Of a stretch of 20,187 nt of DNA, positions 15,746 to 20,187 are shown in pieces. Origin of the DNA: Candidatus Omnitrophota bacterium (lineage in GTDB: Bacteria > Omnitrophota > Koll11 > Duberdicusellales > 4484-171); NCBI GenBank assembly GCA_030692055.1, contig JAUYCY010000147.1:1-20187 (forward strand), written 5' to 3'. The notes under the pieces are model-generated. The model made no database searches. It saw only the letters and a list, made by a program, of their open reading frames with translations, and was not told where the DNA came from. Numbering within the stretch: position 1 is the first letter of the stretch; every line of letters starts with the position of its first letter. The position numbers and the translations under genes were made by a program.

Positions 15746-15886
15746 GGGACTGTTGCAAAACGCAACAGTCCCTGATTACAGTGATTCATCTGCGATTACA
15801 ACGATTGAAAATATTGGCATTTCCAATCACAGTAAGCATCTTTTAATCATTGAAATCAGGCGCTGGCGCTATTTCGCGACAGTGCC
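15746..15886. repeat. MITE-like element, copy 2
   Basis: It begins with a perfect 11-bp hairpin GGGACTGTTGC/GCAACAGTCCC (15746-15756/15762-15772). It ends with GGCGCTGGCGC/GCGACAGTGCC (15859-15869/15876-15886; one wobble, one mismatch). Inner arms CCTGATTACAGTGATT and AATCATTGAAATCAGG make terminal inverted repeats of about 16 bp. It corresponds to 10687-10915 without that copy's long inner inverted repeat. Confidence 0.75.
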
Positions 15887-15894
15887 ATTTTTTT
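15859..15894 (+). terminator. Possible intrinsic terminator after msbA
   Basis: The 3' hairpin of the repeat element (15859-15886) is followed by ATTTTTTTG, so an msbA transcript would meet a GC-rich stem and a T-run. The repeat element seems to have supplied a terminator. Confidence 0.5.
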
Positions 15895-15947
15895 GTCTTG
15901 TTAGGAAAAACTTAAATTAACTAGTTTGTGCAGCAAAGCGCGCGCAG

Positions 15948-15967
15948 TGTATTAATACATATATAAT
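15948..15967 (+). promoter_or_regulatory. Slipin promoter with overlapping palindrome
   Basis: A consensus TATAAT is at 15962-15967. The perfect 12-bp palindrome TGTATTAATACA (15948-15959) fills the spacer just upstream. No good -35 is seen 16-18 bp upstream, so the promoter may depend on an activator, or the palindrome may be a repressor operator. A CGCGCGC run precedes it at about 15938-15945. Confidence 0.45.
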
Positions 15968-15996
15968 ATTAACCACATGAAAGGAGGCAGGTTAAA

Positions 15997-16749
15997 ATGG
16001 GATATATTCTTTTGAGTGTTTTGGTGGTTTTTTTGATCGTTCTATCTAAAGGGATAAGGGTGCTTTACCAGTACGAAAGAGGCGTAGTTTTTACTTTAGG
16101 TAAATTTAGCCATCTGAAAGAGCCGGGACTAAATTGGATTATACCGGTTTTTCAGACTATGAGAAGAGTAGATATGCGGATTAAAACTGTAGATGTGCCG
16201 AAACAGGAAGTTATTACTAGAGATAATATACCTATGTTAGCGAATACTGTTGTATATTTCAAGGTAGAGAATCCTGCGGATGCTATTATCAAAATAGAAG
16301 ATTATGTATTCGCAGTGAGGCAATATACTCAGGCAGCCTTAAGAGATATCGTTGGTAATAGTGAATTGGATTTTGTGTTGACTGAGAGAGAAAAAATAGC
16401 CGATAGCATAAAAAAGATTGTAGATGCAGAAACCGGCGGATGGGGTATAGATATAGAGTCTATTAAAATTCAAGAGATAGAACTTCCCGCAGAAATGAAA
16501 CGCGCAATGGCTAAACAAGCTGAGGCAGAAAGAGAAAGAAGGGCAATGATAATTGCGTCAGACGGTGAATTAAAGGCATCAGAGAATTTAAGATTAGCAG
16601 CAGAAAATCTGGCAAAAAGTCCAATGGCAATTCAGTTAAGGACGCTCCAGACAATTAGAGACATTGCTGCTGATCCGTCAGAGAAGATTGTTTTATTTTT
16701 ACCTTCGGACCTAGGAGATTTAGTAAAAAGATTCACAAATAAAGAATAA
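15997..16749 (+). CDS. Slipin (stomatin-like SPFH-domain membrane protein)
   Basis: A 250-aa protein. An N-terminal hydrophobic hairpin or helix (about 2-20) is followed by YQYERGVVFTLGKF, the classic start of the SPFH/PHB domain. PGLNWIIPVFQTMRRVDMR and KTVDVPKQEVITRDNIPM are strong stomatin signatures. The C-terminal helix EMKRAMAKQAEAERERRAM matches the oligomerisation coiled coil. Slipins form membrane microdomain scaffolds and are usually encoded beside an NfeD-type protease; none is seen here. AAGGAGG at 15981-15987 supports the ATG at 15997. The next gene starts 12 bp downstream, so the two probably form an operon. Confidence 0.9.
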   Translation: MGYILLSVLVVFLIVLSKGIRVLYQYERGVVFTLGKFSHLKEPGLNWIIPVFQTMRRVDMRIKTVDVPKQEVITRDNIPMLANTVVYFKVENPADAIIKIEDYVFAVRQYTQAALRDIVGNSELDFVLTEREKIADSIKKIVDAETGGWGIDIESIKIQEIELPAEMKRAMAKQAEAERERRAMIIASDGELKASENLRLAAENLAKSPMAIQLRTLQTIRDIAADPSEKIVLFLPSDLGDLVKRFTNKE

Positions 16750-16761
16750 AAGGATAATCAA

Positions 16762-17427
16762 ATGTTAGAACATAAAAAACGTTATTTACAAATAGCGTTT
16801 AATTATGATTTATATCATATGCAACGTATTTTGCCCGCGATTCCTCTTAATGACCGGATTCTAATCGAGGCCGGTACTCCTTTTATTAAAAGAGAAGGGC
16901 TCAATGGTATACGGGCTATTACAAGGATATGGAAAGGCGCTATTGTTGCTGACTTAAAAACCTTGGATGGAGCGGAAGACGAAGTGGATTTTGTAAATGG
17001 CGCAGGCGCGACTGCAGTTACAGTATTAGGTAGCGCGCCGGTTGAGACAATCAACCTTTTTATTGCTCGCTGCATTGAGTTAAAGATGGACTCTATGATA
17101 GATATGTTGGGAGTTGAAGAACCATTAAAAGTGCTCTTAAAACTTAAAACTCCTCCCGATGTGGTTATACTTCATAAAGGCAGAGATGAGGAAAGCACCC
17201 GCGGCAAGGTTATAAAATATAAACACATCAATAAAATAAGGAGTAAATACGATGTGCTTATTTCAGCCGCCGGTGGAATTGATTTAAGAGAAGCGAGGAG
17301 CGCTATTTTTAACGGCGCAAATATAGTGGTCGCTAATATAGTTTCCTCACAAGATCCTTGGACTGGCATAAGCTCAGATTCTGATGTAAAAACAATAGCA
17401 GAGCAGTTCTTAGATACTATCGAGTAG
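16762..17427 (+). CDS. HPS/OMP-decarboxylase superfamily protein (hexulose-6-phosphate synthase-like)
   Basis: A 221-aa TIM barrel. The superfamily's D-x-K-x-x-D active-site motif is VADLKTLDG (Asp64, Lys66, Asp69). It is followed by AGATAVTVLG, the beta-4 VILHKGRDEE segment and the phosphate-binding end SAAGGIDLREARSAIFNGANIVVANIV. In this superfamily 3-hexulose-6-phosphate synthase, 3-keto-L-gulonate-6-phosphate decarboxylase and OMP decarboxylase share the scaffold. The overall pattern is closest to HPS-like proteins, but no phosphohexuloisomerase (PHI) or formaldehyde gene is nearby, so the reaction is uncertain. An AAAGGAT Shine-Dalgarno lies before the ATG, 12 bp after the slipin gene. 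Confidence 0.75.
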   Translation: MLEHKKRYLQIAFNYDLYHMQRILPAIPLNDRILIEAGTPFIKREGLNGIRAITRIWKGAIVADLKTLDGAEDEVDFVNGAGATAVTVLGSAPVETINLFIARCIELKMDSMIDMLGVEEPLKVLLKLKTPPDVVILHKGRDEESTRGKVIKYKHINKIRSKYDVLISAAGGIDLREARSAIFNGANIVVANIVSSQDPWTGISSDSDVKTIAEQFLDTIE

Positions 17428-17519
17428 GATTTGGGTTTTTGTATTTTATAGTGGATTTATCCATTGATTCAAAAGGAAGCAATCCTTTATGATTCATGAG
17501 GGTAAAAGTTCGGCTGGTG

Positions 17520-17620
17520 TTGAACGTCGCAAAAGTAGACCTTTTGCGACATTGGGGTAGGAAAACAAGCGTAAAACAAGGGGAAAATGAGGCGGATTTT
17601 TGGACTTTTGCGACGTTCAA
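17520..17620 (+). promoter_or_regulatory. Alternative-hairpin region upstream of the broken secreted-protein gene
   Basis: The segment CTTTTGCGAC occurs three times. Arm 1 (17526-17535) is inverted, arm 2 (17541-17550) is direct and arm 3 (17605-17614) is direct. Arm 1 pairs with arm 2 as a 10-bp stem with a 5-nt loop. A longer version of arm 1 (17520-17535) pairs with 17605-17620 as a perfect 16-bp stem. The two pairings exclude each other. Arm 3 ends next to AAAGGA, the likely ribosome binding site of the GTG at 17634. A repeat-derived origin is equally possible. Confidence 0.5.
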
Positions 17621-17633
17621 AAGGAATTGAGTA

Positions 17634-17876
17634 GTGAAAAAATGGCTCTTTCTCATAGTTGGGATTCTGATTTTGTCTTCTTTTCCGCCGCAAAGCGGCG
17701 AGATCTCGCCTTTGGCGGAGGCGCGGGCAGAGGAGCCCGCTGAAGCCCAAAGGGCAAAGGCGGGTGACTTTACTTTAAGTGGCTATACCGAAGTAGGGAA
17801 GAGGTCTACTGCTGAAGATTACGAGGAAGAAGGCACAGACCAAAAGCATATTATATGTGCGCTTTCATCCTCGTAA
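17634..17876 (+). pseudogene. Broken secreted, probably outer-membrane-barrel, protein
   Basis: An 80-codon frame starting with GTG after an AAAGGA Shine-Dalgarno. A convincing signal peptide MKKWLFLIVGILILSS is followed by low-complexity residues (about 18-43), then FTLSGYTEVGKRSTAEDYEE, a pattern like the first strand of an outer-membrane beta-barrel. It stops after TDQKHIICALSSS. In the +1 frame the reading continues from about 17842 to a TAA at 17949-17951 (…ILYVRFHPRNKLQGILAQKN…), which suggests a frameshift followed by loss of the rest; rpsB begins right after. The low-complexity part is encoded by five consecutive palindromes at 17686-17755, so repeat DNA appears to have been read in frame. 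The function is unknown; it could also be a short secreted peptide, but remnant status is more likely. Confidence 0.5.
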
Positions 17877-17951
17877 TAAGCTACAGGGTATTTTAGCGCA
17901 AAAAAATAAACCAAGGGCGACAGCCTGGTACGAAAAGGAGGATTTTTAATT

Positions 17952-18800
17952 ATGGCATTAACTGAGATTATTAAGGAATTACTAGAAAACGGTGTCCATT
18001 TCGGACACTTAAGCAAACACTGGAATCCTAAGATGAAGAAATTCATTTTTGGCAAGAAAAAGAATATTTATATCATTGATTTAGAAAAAACGACCCAAAA
18101 ATTAGAGGAAGCAAAAGAGTTTATTCGAAAAGTTGCAGCGCAAGACGAAAAAGTGCTTTTCGTTGCTACAAAAAAGCAGCTACGTGATTTAACAAAAGAG
18201 CAAGCCGTAAGCTGTGGCATGCCGTATGTTGTAGAAAGATGGGTTGGAGGGCTTTTAACGAATTTTTCTACGATAAGAGAGAGGGTAAAGAGATACGCAA
18301 TGTTGTTAGAAAAGAGAGAAAAGGGTGAATTTGATAGAATGCCTAGAAAAGAAGTAACTCGGCTTAAAAGAGAACTAGAAAGAATGGATAAAATTTATAG
18401 CGGCATTATTTCTTTAGACGAGCTTCCCGGTTGCATTTATGTAGTTGATCCGAAAAGGGAAATTGCCTGTGTAAGAGAGGCGACCAGGTTATCTATTCCC
18501 ATTGTTTCTTTAATCGATACAGATGCTGACCCGGATGCTATTGATTACCCTATACCGGGTAACGACGATGCCATAAAATCTGTGCGATGTATAACTTCTT
18601 GTCTTATTGAGGTTATTAAAGATGAGGCTAAGAAAGCAGCAGACATAGTAAAAAGAAAGGAAGAGGAGGCAGCGAGAGAAACTAAGGCAAAAGAAGATGA
18701 ACCGGATGTGGAAAAATACGAAGTTTTAGATGAGCAAATAGTTAAAGATAAAGAAATAAAAGCGGCACCAAGAAAATATACGCCACGCAAGGAGGGATAA
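17952..18800 (+). CDS. rpsB: 30S ribosomal protein S2
   Basis: A 282-aa protein binding between head and body of the 30S subunit and needed for S1 attachment. The opening segment (LLENGVHFGHLSKHWNPKMK), IFGKKKNIYIIDLEKT, KKQLRDLTKEQAVSCGMPYV, RWVGGLLTNFSTIRERV, LPGCIYVVDPKREIACVREA and IPIVSLIDTDADPDAIDYPI are standard S2 motifs. The last 50 or so residues are a charged tail (AADIVKRKEEEAARETKAKE and on) that lengthens the protein beyond the 240-aa core. AAGGAGG at 17936-17942 precedes the ATG at 17952. It is the first gene of rpsB-tsf-pyrH; its stop codon abuts the tsf ATG. Confidence 0.97.
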   Translation: MALTEIIKELLENGVHFGHLSKHWNPKMKKFIFGKKKNIYIIDLEKTTQKLEEAKEFIRKVAAQDEKVLFVATKKQLRDLTKEQAVSCGMPYVVERWVGGLLTNFSTIRERVKRYAMLLEKREKGEFDRMPRKEVTRLKRELERMDKIYSGIISLDELPGCIYVVDPKREIACVREATRLSIPIVSLIDTDADPDAIDYPIPGNDDAIKSVRCITSCLIEVIKDEAKKAADIVKRKEEEAARETKAKEDEPDVEKYEVLDEQIVKDKEIKAAPRKYTPRKEG

Positions 18801-19322
18801 ATGATGGGCTTAGACGATATAAAAAAATTAAGAGAGCTCACTTCTTTAGGCATTAATGATTGTAGAAAGGCCTTGGAGGAAACAGAAGGAAATTTTGATA
18901 AAGCATTAGAAATTTTAAGGAACAAGGGAATACGAGTGATGGAAGAAAAGAAAGGTAGAAAAACTTCTCAAGGGTTGATAGAGGCTTATGTGCATTTTGG
19001 CGGGAACTTGGGTGCCCTTGTTGAGGTGAATTGCGAGACAGATTTTGTTGCTCGCACAGAGGTTTTTAAAAAATTCGTGAAAGATGTAGCTATGCATATA
19101 GCTGCTACTAATCCTAAGTATTTGCGGCGGCAAGATATTCCCCAGGAAGAACTCGCTAGTATTGTCAATATTGATGAGTATGCAAGAGAGAATTGCCTTC
19201 TTGAACAGTTGTTTGTGAAAGATAACATCGTGACCGTTGAGGGTTATCTGCATCAGGTAGTTTCACAAACAGGAGAAAAGGTTGTGATTGGGCGATTTAG
19301 CCGTTTTTCTTTGGAGGGATAA
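18801..19322 (+). CDS. tsf: Elongation factor Ts, short form
   Basis: A 173-aa nucleotide-exchange factor for EF-Tu. It has an N-terminal UBA-like domain (about 5-43, LRELTSLGINDCRKALEET), core motif NCETDFVARTEVFKKFV (Thr80-Asp81-Phe82-Val83 contact EF-Tu), and a C-terminal LLEQLFVKDNIVTVEGYL followed by GEKVVIGRFSRFSLEG. It is much shorter than the E. coli protein (283 aa) and close to the compact Thermus type, lacking the duplicated subdomain. Two ATGs are adjacent (18801 and 18804). The Shine-Dalgarno AAGGAGGG (18789-18796) lies in the last codons of rpsB and fits either, with slightly better spacing for the second. Coupled translation with rpsB is likely. Confidence 0.95.
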   Translation: MMGLDDIKKLRELTSLGINDCRKALEETEGNFDKALEILRNKGIRVMEEKKGRKTSQGLIEAYVHFGGNLGALVEVNCETDFVARTEVFKKFVKDVAMHIAATNPKYLRRQDIPQEELASIVNIDEYARENCLLEQLFVKDNIVTVEGYLHQVVSQTGEKVVIGRFSRFSLEG

Positions 19323-19323
19323 C

Positions 19324-20037
19324 ATGAAATCAATATATAAAAGAATTCTCTTGAAATTGAGCGGAGAAGCTTTTTTAGGAAAACAGTCCCACGGTATTGA
19401 CACCTCGGTGTGCGCTCATTTAGCGAAGCAAATTAAGGAAGTAGTAAATTTAGGGGTAGAAACAGCGATTGTCTTGGGCGGAGGAAATATTTTTCGCGGA
19501 GCCCAACGCTCAAAAGACTTTGAAATGGAAAGAACCGTTGCTGACTATATGGGAATGCTTGCCACGGTTTTAAATGGCATGGCATTGCAGAATGCATTGG
19601 AAAATCAGGGTGTTCCAACTAGAGTAATGACGGCAATTGATATGCATCAAATTGCAGAGCCTTACATTAGAAGGAGAGCGATCAGGCATTTAGAGAAAAA
19701 AAGAGTAGTAATATTTGTAGCTGGGACAGGTAATCCCTATTTTACTACTGATACTGCTGCGGCACTGCGAAGTGTAGAGATAAATGTCGATGTTCTACTG
19801 AAGGGCACTAAGGTTAACGGGGTTTATTCTTCAGATCCCCTTAAAGACAAAGATGCCGTATTCTTTAAGCGATTAACCTATAAAGAGATTATCAATCAAG
19901 ACTTAAGAATAATGGATTCGACAGCCATAACCTTATGTATGGAAAATAAGTTACCTATAATTGTTTTTAATTCTATGAAAGAGGGCAACCTAAGGAATAT
20001 GGTTTTGGGCAAGGATTTAGGGACCCTAATCAAATAA
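19324..20037 (+). CDS. pyrH: UMP kinase
   Basis: A 237-aa amino-acid-kinase-fold hexamer that phosphorylates UMP to UDP in pyrimidine synthesis. Motifs are ILLKLSGEAFLG (N-terminal Lys and Gly loop), AIVLGGGNIFRG, ADYMGMLATVLNGMAL, GTGNPYFTTDTAAALRS (UMP binding) and KVNGVYSSDP. The length is normal. The longer frame from 19288 overlaps tsf by 35 bp and adds unconserved residues. The ATG at 19324 is preferred: it follows the tsf stop by 1 nt, with GGAGGG at 19314-19319 inside the last tsf codons. In many bacteria frr follows pyrH; here the next 150 bp hold no frr. Confidence 0.96.
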   Translation: MKSIYKRILLKLSGEAFLGKQSHGIDTSVCAHLAKQIKEVVNLGVETAIVLGGGNIFRGAQRSKDFEMERTVADYMGMLATVLNGMALQNALENQGVPTRVMTAIDMHQIAEPYIRRRAIRHLEKKRVVIFVAGTGNPYFTTDTAAALRSVEINVDVLLKGTKVNGVYSSDPLKDKDAVFFKRLTYKEIINQDLRIMDSTAITLCMENKLPIIVFNSMKEGNLRNMVLGKDLGTLIK

Positions 20038-20067
20038 AGATTTCCCCGCAACTTTTACATATTTAAG

Positions 20068-20187
20068 TTATATAAATTGTTTATTCTTTGAACGTTCTAT
20101 GTCAAATGAAAAATAGTTCTTTCTCAGAACAATCAAGGGCGATATTCTGTTTTGTTCTTCATCATCGCATAGATAATATCGCAAAGC
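20068..20187 (-). CDS. Possible 3' end of a gene entering from beyond the window
   Basis: On the minus strand a frame is open from the window edge for 39 codons to a TAA at 20070-20068, ending DIERSKNKQFI. It shows no motif I recognise. In AT-rich DNA a 39-codon open frame can arise by chance, so this is only a candidate. If it is real, the pyrH operon ends here facing a convergent gene. Confidence 0.2.
   Translation of the reverse strand, partial: ALRYYLCDDEEQNRISPLIVLRKNYFSFDIERSKNKQFI

Noticed and set aside
15604..15920. Short open frames on both strands between msbA and the slipin gene
   Set aside because: They are made of the MITE-like element and its flanks, with no ribosome binding site or recognisable motif.
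19288..19323. Upstream ATG for pyrH overlapping tsf
   Set aside because: It adds unconserved residues; the ATG at 19324 has GGAGGG and the conserved N-terminus.
20038..20187. Start of frr after pyrH
   Set aside because: No plus-strand frame with an RRF N-terminus is present; the only ATG nearby stops after five codons.

Overview
The window looks like a piece of an AT-rich genome from an uncultured diderm bacterium. Lipid A genes (lpxB, an MsbA-type flippase and a Gfo/Idh oxidoreductase of the kind found near lpx genes) show that the cell has an outer membrane with LPS. The combination of a degenerate ROK protein, a TM-anchored coiled-coil protein, a B12-dependent ribonucleotide reductase with an intein, a single-domain UPF0016 protein and many palindromic intergenic repeats resembles Candidatus Omnitrophota. 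That placement is an inference from gene content and style, not from a marker comparison.

Layout. 206-2396 (+): ROK-fold protein, then a membrane-anchored coiled-coil protein with its own promoter. 2555-7262 (+): LacI-type regulator, then nrdJ behind a pair of NrdR boxes and a strong sigma70-like promoter. A 410-residue LAGLIDADG intein sits immediately before the catalytic thiyl-radical cysteine of nrdJ. 7508-10231 (+): gpmA (glycolysis) and mnmG (tRNA wobble-uridine modification). 10412-10684 (+): small Gdt1/UPF0016 membrane protein with no ordinary start codon. 12087-10999 and 13143-12235 (-): lpxB and a Gfo/Idh oxidoreductase. 13800-15614 (+): MsbA-like ABC exporter, divergent from them. 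15997-17427 (+): slipin (SPFH) and an HPS/OMP-decarboxylase-family protein. 17634-17876 (+): a broken secreted protein, probably an outer-membrane barrel. 17952-20037 (+): the tightly coupled rpsB-tsf-pyrH operon. frr does not follow pyrH inside the window.

The genes are housekeeping: dNTP synthesis, glycolysis, translation, UMP phosphorylation and lipid A assembly and export. The distinctive part is the space between them. At least four families of palindromic or inverted repeats recur here: (i) CAGAT/ATCTG arrays next to gpmA and the Gfo/Idh gene; (ii) a 141-229 bp MITE-like element with a hairpin at each end (two copies); (iii) a 32-bp AGACCTTCCT palindrome (three copies); (iv) CCACGGGC/GCCCGTGG and CCCGATGT/ACATCGGG hairpins. 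Some palindromes run into reading frames, at the mnmG 3' end and after the signal peptide of the broken secreted protein. Several genes lack a Shine-Dalgarno and two have a -10-like hexamer only 8-10 nt before the ATG, which suggests leaderless transcription.

I see no CRISPR, rRNA, tRNA, transposase or clear new defence system. The observations most worth following are the NrdR-box pair, the intein with non-canonical C-terminal splicing residues, the nested repeat elements, and a possible RNA switch at 17520-17620.
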